A stretch of 18,323 nucleotides of DNA from an uncultured Aquincola sp. (GTDB lineage: Bacteria; Pseudomonadota; Gammaproteobacteria; Burkholderiales; Burkholderiaceae), in contig CAKZXL010000203.1 of NCBI GenBank assembly GCA_937883885.1, positions 1 through 18,323 of the forward strand, read 5' to 3'. The notes below the pieces were generated by a model. That model was not told the origin of the DNA. It searched no databases and worked only from the letters and a program-made list of their open reading frames with translations. Shown here piece by piece: positions 1-6,995 of this stretch (position 1 is its first letter; each line of letters starts with the position of its first letter). A program made the translations under genes and the position numbers.

Positions 1-879
1 ATGGCCGCTCAACGAGAACGACGCGCGCCCGGCTTCTGGCCGCTGGCCATCCTGTTCGTGCTGTTCGTGCTGTTCCTATACGGGCCGATGCTGGCCATCT
101 TCGTGCTCAGCTTCCAGGGCCCCGAAGGCGGCCTCACCTTTCCGATGCGGGGCTGGTCGCTGCACTGGTTCCATACGCTGTGGGAAGGCATCGGCGTCAT
201 CGACATCAGCGCCGCCTTCCGCCGCTCGCTGTTGCTGGGCGCGGTGGTGATGGTGCTGACGGTGGCGCTGTCGCTGCTGGCGGGCCTGGCCTACCGCAAG
301 AAGCTGCCGGGCGGCACGCCGCTGTTCTATGCGGTGGTGGCCAGCCTGATCATGCCGTCCATCATCGTGTCGCTGGGCATCGGGCTGCTGTTCCGGCTGC
401 TGGACGGCGGCATCAAGCAGCTGCTGGAAGCCTGGGCGCCCAGCCTGCTGGAAACCTATGCCACCGCGCTGGGCATGTTCACCTCGGGCCTGGGCGCGCA
501 GCTCACCTGGACGCTGCCGTTCGGCCTGCTCATCATGTTCGCCATCTTCAACCGCTTCAACCCGGCCTACGAAGAAGCGGCGCGCGACCTGGGCGCCACG
601 CCGTGGCAGCGCTTCGTGCATGTGGTGCTGCCGCTGATCGGGCCCAGCCTGGTGGGCGTGGGGATGTTCGGCTTCACCCTCAGCTGGGACGAGATCGCCC
701 GCAGCTCGCAGGCGATGGGCGACCTCAACACCTTGCCGCTGGAGCTGCAGGGGCTGACCACCACCGTCACCACGCCGGTGATCTATGCGCTGGGCACCGT
801 CACCACGGTGGTGTCGTTCGCGGTGATGGCGGTGACGCTGACCGTGGTGCTGCTGTGGCAAAAGCGCCGCCGCGCATGA
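1..879 (+). CDS. ABC transporter permease, PotC/spermidine-putrescine type
   Basis: Inner-membrane permease subunit of an ABC importer of the polyamine/opine/iron (PotC-like) group. The 292-residue product has a basic N-terminus, a long first hydrophobic segment at about residues 12-36, and further membrane segments at about 70-95, 108-132, 160-185, 205-230 and 260-287. The cytoplasmic EAA loop that contacts the ATPase is visible at about 191-211 (EEAARDLGATPWQRFVHVVLP). This length and loop position fit full-length PotC-like permeases. The ATG lies at the first base of the window, so the ribosome binding site is not visible and a longer form cannot be excluded. Its ATPase, second permease and binding protein are expected upstream, outside the window. 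The stop overlaps the start of the following GntR gene (ATGA), so the two are probably co-translated. The substrate cannot be read from this subunit alone. Confidence 0.9.
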   Translation: MAAQRERRAPGFWPLAILFVLFVLFLYGPMLAIFVLSFQGPEGGLTFPMRGWSLHWFHTLWEGIGVIDISAAFRRSLLLGAVVMVLTVALSLLAGLAYRKKLPGGTPLFYAVVASLIMPSIIVSLGIGLLFRLLDGGIKQLLEAWAPSLLETYATALGMFTSGLGAQLTWTLPFGLLIMFAIFNRFNPAYEEAARDLGATPWQRFVHVVLPLIGPSLVGVGMFGFTLSWDEIARSSQAMGDLNTLPLELQGLTTTVTTPVIYALGTVTTVVSFAVMAVTLTVVLLWQKRRRA

Positions 880-1601
880 CGCGGCCGGCCGAGGCAGTTG
901 CGGCCCCCGACGCTCCCCACGCTGCGCCGTCCACCCAGCGCATCTACGACGCCATCTACGGCGCCATCCTGGAGCACCGGCTGGCGCCGGGCACCCGGCT
1001 GCGCGAAGAAGAGCTGGCCGATTCCTTCGCGGTCAGCCGCACCGTGGTGCGCCAGGCGCTGCACCGGCTGGCGCAAGACCGCGTGGTGGAGCTGCAGCAC
1101 CACCGCGGCGCCACCGTGCCGCAGCCCGGGCCGTCAGAGGCCGCGCATGTGTTCGATGCCCGCCGCGTGGTGGAGTGCGAGGTGGCGCGCCGCCTGGCGG
1201 GCCAGTTGGCGCCCGCCGCGCTGGAGCGGCTGGCTGCGGTGGTCGAGGCCGAGACGGCGGCCTACGCCCGCGGCGATCGCTCGGCGGCCATCCGCCATTC
1301 CGGCGAGTTCCACCGTGAGCTGGCCCGGCTGGCCGGCAATCCGCTCTTCGTGCGCATGCTCGACGAACTGCTGCCCACCACCTCGCTGCTGCTGGCGCTG
1401 TACCAGCGGCCCGGCCGCCCGGCCTGCGTGGCCCACCGCCACCAGGAGCTGATCGCGGTGCTGCGCGCCGGCAGCGGCGCCTCCGCGGCGGCCGAGATGC
1501 GCCGCCACCTGCGCGAGATCGAGCAGTCGGTCACCGGGCCGCAGCAGGCCCCGGCCGCGCCGCCGCTGCGCGACCTGTTCGCCGCCTACCGCGAAGGCTG
1601 A
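876..1601 (+). CDS. GntR family transcriptional regulator with FCD ligand domain
   Basis: Cytoplasmic one-component regulator of the FadR/VanR (FCD) subfamily, 241 residues. A winged helix-turn-helix occupies about residues 22-88, with recognition-helix text EELADSFAVSRTVVRQALHR. The all-helical FCD effector domain follows at about 95-225 and holds the usual acid and histidine positions (DARRVVE, EFHREL, HRHQEL, RRHLREIE). FCD domains of this family often bind a metal and a carboxylate ligand. The start chosen is the ATG overlapping the stop of the permease gene (ATGA), which implies translational coupling; no other start gives a sensible N-terminus. Coupling suggests it controls the upstream transport operon, but it also sits directly before the regulatory gap of the porin and could act there. 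The effector is not known. Confidence 0.92.
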   Translation: MTRPAEAVAAPDAPHAAPSTQRIYDAIYGAILEHRLAPGTRLREEELADSFAVSRTVVRQALHRLAQDRVVELQHHRGATVPQPGPSEAAHVFDARRVVECEVARRLAGQLAPAALERLAAVVEAETAAYARGDRSAAIRHSGEFHRELARLAGNPLFVRMLDELLPTTSLLLALYQRPGRPACVAHRHQELIAVLRAGSGASAAAEMRRHLREIEQSVTGPQQAPAAPPLRDLFAAYREG

Positions 1602-1607
1602 TCAGCC

Positions 1608-1690
1608 TGCACCGGCGCGCGGCCATGCCGTGCGCCAGTCCGCCGCACACCCTTGGTTCACCTTCCGCCGCGCCGGTGCACGCATGCACC
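1608..1690. repeat. Inverted repeat with alternative hairpin after the GntR gene
   Basis: A perfect 12-bp inverted repeat, TGCACCGGCGCG at 1608-1619 and CGCGCCGGTGCA at 1669-1680, encloses a 49-base loop just after the GntR stop. The right arm can instead form a local hairpin with downstream bases (GGTGCA 1675-1680, loop CGCA, TGCACC 1685-1690). There is no T tract, so it is not a classic intrinsic terminator. It may slow or end transcription of the upstream operon, or be a protein site. Confidence 0.55.
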
Positions 1691-1742
1691 CGATGAAGGC
1701 GCTGCGCCCGCCGTTCCACCGCACAAACCCCCATTCAGCGCT

Positions 1743-1758
1743 TGGCACGCTCCGTGCA
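1743..1758 (+). promoter_or_regulatory. Candidate sigma-54 (-24/-12) promoter or small operator before the porin
   Basis: The text TGGCACG-CTCC-GTGCA matches the sigma-54 consensus TGGCACG-N4-TTGCA at all fixed positions but one, with the GG and GC doublets at the required 12-base offset (1744 and 1756). Transcription would start near 1769, about 85 bases before the porin ATG. The same bases hold a perfect GCACG-CTC-CGTGC inverted repeat (1745-1757), so it may be an operator instead. No sigma-54 activator gene is in the window. Confidence 0.35.
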
Positions 1759-1765
1759 AACTGAC

Positions 1766-1800
1766 GTTTCATAGATTGATCTATTGTTCATCTATGAAAC
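1766..1800. promoter_or_regulatory. Operator-like palindrome upstream of the porin
   Basis: Perfect inverted repeat with 11-bp arms: GTTTCATAGAT at 1766-1776 and ATCTATGAAAC at 1790-1800, separated by 13 bases. It is strikingly AT-rich in this GC-rich setting. Nested inside are TAGAT-TG-ATCTA (1772-1783) and TTCAT-CT-ATGAA (1787-1798). The last element recurs before the ABC operon. The size and symmetry fit a site for two regulator dimers; the IclR protein encoded at 7891 and the GntR protein at 876 are the candidates in the window. Confidence 0.65.
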
Positions 1801-1853
1801 GCCTATTGGCGTGTCGCCCCATCGGTCGATCATCCATTGCAGGAGCAGTTCGC

Positions 1854-2885
1854 ATGCAGTTCGCTTTCCCCCGCCTCGCTCGCGCCGTGTCGCTGGCGGC
1901 CGCCTCCCTTTGCAGCCTGGGCGCTGCGCAGGCGCAGTCGGTGCAGATCTACGGCATCGCCGACGTCAGCGTCGGCAGCTTCAAGGAAAGCGGCGGCAAG
2001 CGCACCGAGCAGGTGGCGTCGGGCCGCATGGCCACCAGCTTCCTGGGCTTCCGTGCCACGGAAGACCTGGGCGGCGGCCTGCAGGCCATCGTCACGCTGG
2101 AGCACTTCATGCGCATGGACACCGGCGAGGCCGGCCGCTTTGCCGGCGACTCGTTCTGGTCGCGCAACGCCAACGTCGGCATCCGCGGCGACTTCGGCTT
2201 CATCCGCCTGGGCCGCATCGGCACGCCGCTGTTCATCAACACGCTGTCGTACAACCCCTTCCTCGATTCCTTCGGCTTCTCGCCGGCCATCCGCACCATC
2301 TACCAGGGCGGCATCGGCAAGCTGTCGGGCGACAGCGGCTGGAACAACGCGGTGGGCTACGGCACGCCCAAGTTCGGCGGCTTCACCGGCAACCTGCTGG
2401 TGTCGGCCGGTGAAGGCGCAGGCGAAGGCCCCAACGTCGGCGGCAACCTGCAGTACGCCGACGGCCCGCTGGCCGTGGGCCTGGCCGCGCAACGGGTGCA
2501 GACGGCCTTCAGCCGTGGCGACGAAACCGCCTGGCAGCTGGGTGCTTCGTACGACTTCGGCCCGGTGAAGGCCTTCGGCCAGGTCGGCCGGATCAAGGAA
2601 GGCGAGACCTTCGTCGGCGCCGCACGCGCCGCCGGCTACGACACCCGCGACCGCACGCTGCAGGCCGGCGTGTCGGTGCCCGTCACGGCCACCGGCAAGC
2701 TGCTGGCCTCGTACGGCGAAGCCAAGACCACCGGCTCGCGCGACAGCAAGCGCTCGTTCACCACCGTGGCCTACGACCACAACCTGTCCAAGCGCACCGA
2801 CGTGTACGCGGTGGTGATGTTCGACAAGCTGCAAGGCCAGGACCGCGCGGCCACCACGGCTGTCGGCATCCGCCACAACTTCTGA
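1854..2885 (+). CDS. Outer-membrane porin, Gram-negative general porin (Omp32/OmpC-like) type
   Basis: Trimeric 16-stranded outer-membrane beta-barrel expected to let small, usually anionic, solutes into the periplasm. The 343-residue product starts with a signal peptide (basic RLAR, hydrophobic core at about 11-24, cleavage after AQA at residue 27). The mature protein opens with QSVQIYGIADV, the usual first strand of betaproteobacterial porins, continues with FLGFRATEDLGGGLQA and FIRLGRIGTP, and ends in the terminal phenylalanine (GIRHNF) recognised by the barrel assembly machinery. The ATG at 1854 was chosen because AGGAG lies 8 bases upstream and the signal peptide begins there; the open frame extends further 5' but without a credible start. 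It stands alone between two regulatory gaps and shares an operator-like element with the ABC importer downstream, so it probably serves uptake of the same substrate. Confidence 0.93.
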   Translation: MQFAFPRLARAVSLAAASLCSLGAAQAQSVQIYGIADVSVGSFKESGGKRTEQVASGRMATSFLGFRATEDLGGGLQAIVTLEHFMRMDTGEAGRFAGDSFWSRNANVGIRGDFGFIRLGRIGTPLFINTLSYNPFLDSFGFSPAIRTIYQGGIGKLSGDSGWNNAVGYGTPKFGGFTGNLLVSAGEGAGEGPNVGGNLQYADGPLAVGLAAQRVQTAFSRGDETAWQLGASYDFGPVKAFGQVGRIKEGETFVGAARAAGYDTRDRTLQAGVSVPVTATGKLLASYGEAKTTGSRDSKRSFTTVAYDHNLSKRTDVYAVVMFDKLQGQDRAATTAVGIRHNF

Positions 2886-2888
2886 CGC

Positions 2889-2930
2889 CAGCGGCGGCAC
2901 CCGGGTAAACCCGGGTGGCCCCCGGCGCTG
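2889..2930. terminator. GC-rich hairpin between porin and ABC operon
   Basis: Starting four bases after the porin stop is a perfect 8-bp stem (CACCCGGG at 2898-2905, loop TAAA, CCCGGGTG at 2910-2917), flanked by an outer CAGCG/CGCTG pair (2889-2893 and 2926-2930). It is well placed to end the porin transcript. No run of T follows, so it may act as an mRNA 3'-end stabiliser or weak terminator instead of a strong intrinsic one. Confidence 0.55.
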
Positions 2931-2950
2931 CATCGACTAAGGTAGTGGTA

Positions 2951-2986
2951 GTTTCATCAATGAATCGCTGTTTTATTAGCGAATCA
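2951..2986. promoter_or_regulatory. Operator-like region upstream of the ABC/catabolic operon
   Basis: Two overlapping dyads lie in this AT-rich stretch. TTCAT-CA-ATGAA (2953-2964) repeats the 12-bp element found before the porin and is preceded by the same G/T text (GTTTCAT). Next is an imperfect dyad, TGAATCGCT (2961-2969) and AGCGAATCA (2978-2986), with 8 of 9 paired positions and an 8-base spacer. Just upstream is a tandem GGTAGT repeat (2941-2952). The promoter for the genes from 3000 onward must be here, but I cannot pick out a convincing -35/-10 pair. Confidence 0.6.
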
Positions 2987-2999
2987 AACAGGTCACCGG

Positions 3000-3782
3000 A
3001 TGAATGAGATCGAGTTTGTCGGCGTCGCCAAGCGGTTTCCGACCCGGCGCAACCCGAACCCCGCCAACGCCGTCAGCAACCTGAGCCTGGCGATCCGCAG
3101 CGGCGAGGTGGTCTCCATCATCGGACCTTCGGGCTGCGGCAAGAGCACGCTGCTCAACATGGGCTCGGGCCTGTACCTGCCTTCCGAGGGCGAGGTGCGG
3201 GTGGCCGGCCAGAAGGTCACCGGCCCGGTGCGGCAGGTGGCCTTCATGCTGCAGAAGGACCTGCTTATGCCCTGGCGCACCATCCGCCAGAACGTGGAGC
3301 TGGGCATGGAGATCGACGGCGTCGATCGCGCGCGCCGCCGCGAGACGGCCGACGCGCTGCTGGCCAAGTGCCACCTGGCCGGCTTCGGCGACCACTACCC
3401 CTACCAGCTGTCGGGTGGCATGCGTCAGCGCGCGGCCCTGGCGCGCACGCTGGCGGTCGACCCCCAGGTGCTGCTGCTGGACGAGCCCTTCAGCGCGCTG
3501 GATGCGCAGACCAAGATGGTGCTGCAGCAGGACCTGGCCAAGACGCTGTACGAGCAGAAGAAGACGGCCCTCTTCATCACCCACGACCTGATCGAGGCCA
3601 TCGCGCTGTCCGACCGGGTGCTGGTGATGAGCGAGCGGCCCGGCACCATCATCGAAGAGATCGTCGTCGACCTGCCCCTGCGCGACAACCCGCTGGAGCG
3701 CCGCAAGCTCCCCGCCATCGGCCCGCTGCAAGGCCGGCTGATGGAGCTGCTCAAGGTCGGCAAGCAGGAAGCCCTGCACTGA
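3000..3782 (+). CDS. ABC transporter ATP-binding protein, nitrate/sulfonate/taurine (SsuB/TauB) type
   Basis: Cytoplasmic ATPase that powers the importer whose binding protein and permease follow. All nucleotide-binding motifs are present in the 260-residue product: Walker A GPSGCGKST at 42-50, Q-loop in LQKDLLMPW near 83-91, signature LSGGMRQRAALAR from 137, Walker B LLLDEP with Asp161 and Glu162, and the switch histidine at 195 (ITHDLIEA). The length is normal for the SsuB/TauB/NrtD group. It is the first gene after the 2886-2999 regulatory gap, so it probably leads the operon. Its ribosome binding site is weak (AGGT about 6 bases ahead of the ATG). The family identifies the transporter class but not the substrate; in Burkholderiales such systems also carry aromatic acids. 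Confidence 0.95.
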   Translation: MNEIEFVGVAKRFPTRRNPNPANAVSNLSLAIRSGEVVSIIGPSGCGKSTLLNMGSGLYLPSEGEVRVAGQKVTGPVRQVAFMLQKDLLMPWRTIRQNVELGMEIDGVDRARRRETADALLAKCHLAGFGDHYPYQLSGGMRQRAALARTLAVDPQVLLLDEPFSALDAQTKMVLQQDLAKTLYEQKKTALFITHDLIEAIALSDRVLVMSERPGTIIEEIVVDLPLRDNPLERRKLPAIGPLQGRLMELLKVGKQEALH

Positions 3783-3802
3783 CACCCACGCAAGGAATCT
3801 CC

Positions 3803-4816
3803 ATGACCCGCTTCCTCACCACCGCCCTGCGCCGCCCGCTGCTGGCCGCGCTGGCCACCGCCGCCCTGGGCGGGGGCGCCTTGCTGCCCGCCACCGTGCA
3901 GGCCGCGCCCGAAGAAGTCACCTACCTGCTGCCCGCGCCGCCCAATTCGCCGGCCTTCGCGCCGTGGATGCTGGCGCAGCAGAACGGCTACTACGCCGAC
4001 GAGAACATCAAGGTCACCTTCGTCACCGCCCGCGGCGGCGTCGACGTGGCCAAGCAGATCGGTGCCGGCAATGCCGTCATCGGCGGCGCCATCGGCGACA
4101 CGCCCATCATCGTGCGTGCCAACGGCGTGCCGGTGAAGGCGGTGGCCGTGCTGGGCGCCGGCTCGCTGACCATGCTCAGCACCTACGAAGGCAGCGGCAT
4201 CGAGTCGGTCAAGGACCTGAAGGGCAAGACGATGACCGTCATGGCCTACACCGACACCACCTACTACGCGCTGCTGGGCTCGCTGCGCAAGGCGGGCCTG
4301 AACAAGAGCGACGTGCAGGCCCAGGCCGCCGGCCCCACCGGCGTGTGGCAGCTGTTCGCCGGCAAGAAGGCAGAGGCCATGGCCGGCGTGCCCGACTGGG
4401 TGGTCAACGCCGAAGACGCCGGCTTGAAGGTCAAGCTGCTGCCGCGCGAGCAGCTGTTCCAGAGCATGGCGCAGGCCATCCTGGCGTCGGACGAGGTCAT
4501 CAAGAAGAACCCCGAGCTGATCAAGCGCCTGGTGCGCGCCACGCTGCGCGGCATGCAGGACATCATGAAGGACCCCAAGGCCGCGGCCGCCACCTACGTG
4601 AAGGCGGTGCCCGCCTACGCCGGCAAGGAAGCCAGCATCGAGCGCGTGTTCAACCTGTACAACCAGTACGTCTACGCCAACCAGAAGGTGCTGGGCCAGA
4701 TGGACGAGAAGCGGCTGGACGCGGTGCAGAAGTTCTACGTGGACGAAGGCATCGTCGCCAAGGCGCAGCCGCTGGCCGACCTGTACACCAACCAGTTCAC
4801 CGGCGTCGCCCGCTGA
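3803..4816 (+). CDS. ABC transporter periplasmic substrate-binding protein, SsuA/NMT1-like
   Basis: Periplasmic solute-binding component that delivers substrate to the adjacent permease. The 337-residue precursor has a signal peptide with basic residues in the first eleven positions, a hydrophobic core at about 13-30 and cleavage near residue 34 (VQA before APEE). The mature part has the pattern of the NMT1/SsuA fold: an early first strand (VTYLLPAP), then FAPWMLAQQNGYYADENIKV, the glycine-rich GGVDVAKQIGAGNAVIGG, the hinge text KDLKGKTMTVM, and a helical C-terminal part. AAGGAA lies 5 bases before the ATG. It is 20 bases after the ATPase stop and 13 before the permease, a compact cassette. 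The binding pocket cannot be assigned from sequence alone; the neighbouring Rieske and extradiol genes suggest an aromatic or heteroaromatic ligand. Confidence 0.93.
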   Translation: MTRFLTTALRRPLLAALATAALGGGALLPATVQAAPEEVTYLLPAPPNSPAFAPWMLAQQNGYYADENIKVTFVTARGGVDVAKQIGAGNAVIGGAIGDTPIIVRANGVPVKAVAVLGAGSLTMLSTYEGSGIESVKDLKGKTMTVMAYTDTTYYALLGSLRKAGLNKSDVQAQAAGPTGVWQLFAGKKAEAMAGVPDWVVNAEDAGLKVKLLPREQLFQSMAQAILASDEVIKKNPELIKRLVRATLRGMQDIMKDPKAAAATYVKAVPAYAGKEASIERVFNLYNQYVYANQKVLGQMDEKRLDAVQKFYVDEGIVAKAQPLADLYTNQFTGVAR

Positions 4817-4829
4817 AGGACCGGCCCCG

Positions 4830-5606
4830 ATGCGATCCAACCTCTCGACGCCGCTGGGCAGCCTGGCCGTGCTGCTGGTGTTTCTGGCGGCCTGGCAATG
4901 GGCGCCCGGCGCGCTGGGCATGCCCGAGTTCGTGCTGCCCAAGTTCACCCGCGTGGTGGAAGAAGCCGGCCGCATGTGGTCGGGCAGCGAGCTGATCAAG
5001 CACTTCTCCATCACCGCGCTGGAGGTGGTGGTGGGCTTTGCGCTGGGCTCGCTGCTGGGCGTGATGTTCGGCGTGGCGCTGGGCCTGTCGCCGCGCACCG
5101 AGGCCATCCTGTCGCCCTACATCCTGGCGCTGCAGATCGCGCCCAAGGTGGCCTTTGCGCCGCTGTTCGTCATGTGGCTGGGCTACACCGTCTACCCCAA
5201 GATTTTGGTGGCGGTGCTCATCGTCTTCTTCCCGGTGATGATCAACGTGCTGTCGGCCGTGCGCACGGTCGACCCCGACATGGTGAACCTGGTGCGCACG
5301 CTCAATGCCGGCCGGCTGCAGATCTTCCGGCTGGTGGAGTTTCCGTCGGCCATGCCGGCCCTCTTCAGCGGCCTGCGCATCGCAGCCACGCTGGCGGTCA
5401 TCGGCGTCACCGTGGGTGAGCTGGTGGGCGGCAACCTGGGCCTGGGCTACCTGCTGGTGGACGCGGAAGGGCAGGGCAACACCGCCGGTGTGTTCGTGGC
5501 CATCGTCGCGCTCACGCTCATCGGCATCCTGGCGTATGCCGGCGTGGTGTGGGCCGAGCGACGGCTGCTGCACTACATCCCGCGTGCCAACGTCACCACC
5601 GTTTGA
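4830..5606 (+). CDS. ABC transporter permease, SsuC/TauC type
   Basis: Inner-membrane permease of the importer, probably a homodimer. The 258-residue product has a first membrane segment at about 9-25, others at about 62-92, 100-125, 128-147, 182-205 and 222-245, and the BPD_transp_1 loop with the EAA-type motif at about 150-180 (RTLNAGRLQIFRLVEFPSAMPAL). Length and topology fit SsuC/TauC proteins. The preceding stop provides an AAGGA box (4816-4820) about 9 bases from the ATG. It closes the importer cassette and is followed after only 10 bases by the first catabolic gene, so uptake and metabolism are probably transcribed together. Confidence 0.94.
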   Translation: MRSNLSTPLGSLAVLLVFLAAWQWAPGALGMPEFVLPKFTRVVEEAGRMWSGSELIKHFSITALEVVVGFALGSLLGVMFGVALGLSPRTEAILSPYILALQIAPKVAFAPLFVMWLGYTVYPKILVAVLIVFFPVMINVLSAVRTVDPDMVNLVRTLNAGRLQIFRLVEFPSAMPALFSGLRIAATLAVIGVTVGELVGGNLGLGYLLVDAEGQGNTAGVFVAIVALTLIGILAYAGVVWAERRLLHYIPRANVTTV

Positions 5607-5616
5607 AGAGCCTGCC

Positions 5617-6432
5617 ATGAGCACCGTCACCGGAACCCCCGACACCCAGGCGCTGGACACGCTGCTGGCCCAGGTGCCGCCGCAACTGCTGGCGGGCCGC
5701 CGCGTGCTGGTCACCGGCGCCGCACGCGGCCTGGGGCTGGCCTTCGTCAAATGTCTGCTGAAGGCCGGCGCCCGCGTGGTGGCCGCCGACATCCTGGCCG
5801 ACCTGCTGCACGCGGAAGTGAAGGCGCTGCGCGAAGCCGGCGCCGACGTGCACGCCGTGGTGGCCGACCTGAGCGACCCCGCGTCCATCACCGCCTGCGC
5901 CGCCGCCGCGGTGGCCGCGCTGGGCGGGCTGGACGGTCTGGTGAACAACGCGGCCATCACCCACTCCGGCGGTCGCGACCCGCATGAGCTGGAAGTCGAC
6001 ATGTGGGACCGGGTGATGGACGTCAACGTGCGCGGCACCTGGCTGATGAGCCGGGCCTGCCATGCGGCGCTCAAGGCCAGCGGGCAGGGCGCCATCGTCA
6101 ACCTGGCTTCTGACACCGCACTGTGGGGCGCGCCCAAGCTGCTGGCCTACGTGGCCAGCAAGGGTGCCGTCATCGCGATGACCCATTCGCTGGCGCGTGA
6201 GTGGGGCGCCGACGGCATCACCGTCAATGCCGTCGCGCCCGGCCTGACGCTGGTGGAAGCCACCGAATACGTGCCCAAGGCCCGGCACGAGAAGTACCTG
6301 GAAGGCCGCGCCATCCCGCGCGAGCAGCAGGCCGCCGACGTGTGCGGCCCGGTGCTGTTCGCGCTGTCGGGGCTGGCGCGCTTCGTCACCGGCCAGTTGC
6401 TGCCCGTCAATGGCGGCTTCGTGATGCATTGA
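5617..6432 (+). CDS. SDR family oxidoreductase (classical, canonical active site)
   Basis: Cytoplasmic NAD(P)-dependent dehydrogenase of the classical short-chain family, 271 residues. The Rossmann motif TGAARGLG spans 33-40, the structural NNAA begins at 110, and the catalytic residues Ser165, Tyr178 and Lys182 (YVASK) have standard spacing. Acidic residues after beta-strand 2 (AADI) suggest preference for NAD. The C-terminal GQLLPVNGGF motif is typical. A roughly 25-residue N-terminal extension precedes the fold. In a cluster with a Rieske oxygenase the obvious role is oxidation of a cis-dihydrodiol or of a secondary alcohol intermediate, but SDR sequence does not fix the substrate. It follows the permease gene by 10 bases and the cupin gene follows it by 9. 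Confidence 0.93.
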   Translation: MSTVTGTPDTQALDTLLAQVPPQLLAGRRVLVTGAARGLGLAFVKCLLKAGARVVAADILADLLHAEVKALREAGADVHAVVADLSDPASITACAAAAVAALGGLDGLVNNAAITHSGGRDPHELEVDMWDRVMDVNVRGTWLMSRACHAALKASGQGAIVNLASDTALWGAPKLLAYVASKGAVIAMTHSLAREWGADGITVNAVAPGLTLVEATEYVPKARHEKYLEGRAIPREQQAADVCGPVLFALSGLARFVTGQLLPVNGGFVMH

Positions 6433-6441
6433 GGAGAAACC

Positions 6442-6987
6442 ATGACCGACCTGCCTGAAGAGAAGAAGAGCTGGGACCGCCCCGAGGGCGCCAGCTTCGA
6501 CGACTGGATGAACACCCGCATCGCCCGCTTCCAGACGCGGCGCTATGACTGGGATGCGCTGAAGTTCCAGGCCGACTACGACCCCAAGTACCGCCGCGCG
6601 CAGATGCGCTACCTGGGCACTGGCGGCACCGGCGTTTCGGCCGACAACAACACCGTGCAGAACGAGCACTTCACCTTTTCCACCATGCTGATCCCGGCCG
6701 GCCACATCGGCCCGTCGCACCTGCATGTGGACGTGGAGGAAGTGTTCTTCGTGCTGCGCGGCAAGATCAAGGTGGTGCTCGAGAAGGACGGTGAGCGCTT
6801 CGAGGCCATCCTGGGCGAACGCGACCTGATCTCGGTGCCGCCCGGCGTGTACCGCGAAGAGATCAACATTGGCGAAGAAGACGCGCTGATGTGCGTGATG
6901 CTGGGCGCCAAGAAGCCGATCACGCCGACCTACCCGCCCGATCACCCCCTCGCAAAAATCAAGCGGGACCTCCCGAAGACCGCCTGA
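6442..6987 (+). CDS. Cupin domain-containing protein
   Basis: Single-domain cupin of 181 residues, probably a small metal-dependent enzyme. The first cupin motif is visible as GHIGPSHLHVDVEEVFFVLRG, with His93, His95 and Glu99/Glu100 as likely metal ligands and His88 nearby. The second motif (GERDLISVPPGVYREEIN) lacks the usual histidine (VYREE), so the metal site may use three residues or a different fourth ligand. The N-terminal 60 residues (rich in charged and aromatic residues) form an extension that I do not recognise. Ribosome binding site GAGGAG lies 6 bases upstream of the ATG. Cupins in aromatic pathways include dioxygenases, isomerases and decarboxylases; which applies here is open. 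It is sandwiched between an SDR and a hydrolase gene in the same operon. Confidence 0.88.
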   Translation: MTDLPEEKKSWDRPEGASFDDWMNTRIARFQTRRYDWDALKFQADYDPKYRRAQMRYLGTGGTGVSADNNTVQNEHFTFSTMLIPAGHIGPSHLHVDVEEVFFVLRGKIKVVLEKDGERFEAILGERDLISVPPGVYREEINIGEEDALMCVMLGAKKPITPTYPPDHPLAKIKRDLPKTA

Positions 6988-6995
6988 GCCCCGCC

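Noticed and set aside
180..875. Long upstream extension of the GntR frame
   Set aside because: It overlaps the permease in another frame and its translation is compositionally unlike a protein; the GntR domain begins soon after the ATG at 876.
1653..1853. Possible N-terminal extension of the porin
   Set aside because: The extension would place 67 non-secretory residues before a perfect signal peptide, and a good AGGAG site sits 8 bases before the ATG at 1854. The extension also overlaps the palindrome and promoter region.
3425..5107. A 560-codon minus-strand open frame across the ABC importer genes
   Set aside because: The translation is repetitive (Gly, His, Arg, Leu-rich) with no motif, and the plus-strand ATPase, binding protein and permease are unmistakable.
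6442..6987. Cupin as 3-hydroxyanthranilate 3,4-dioxygenase
   Set aside because: Although size and context are suggestive, the motif text and histidine pattern do not resemble that family as I know it.
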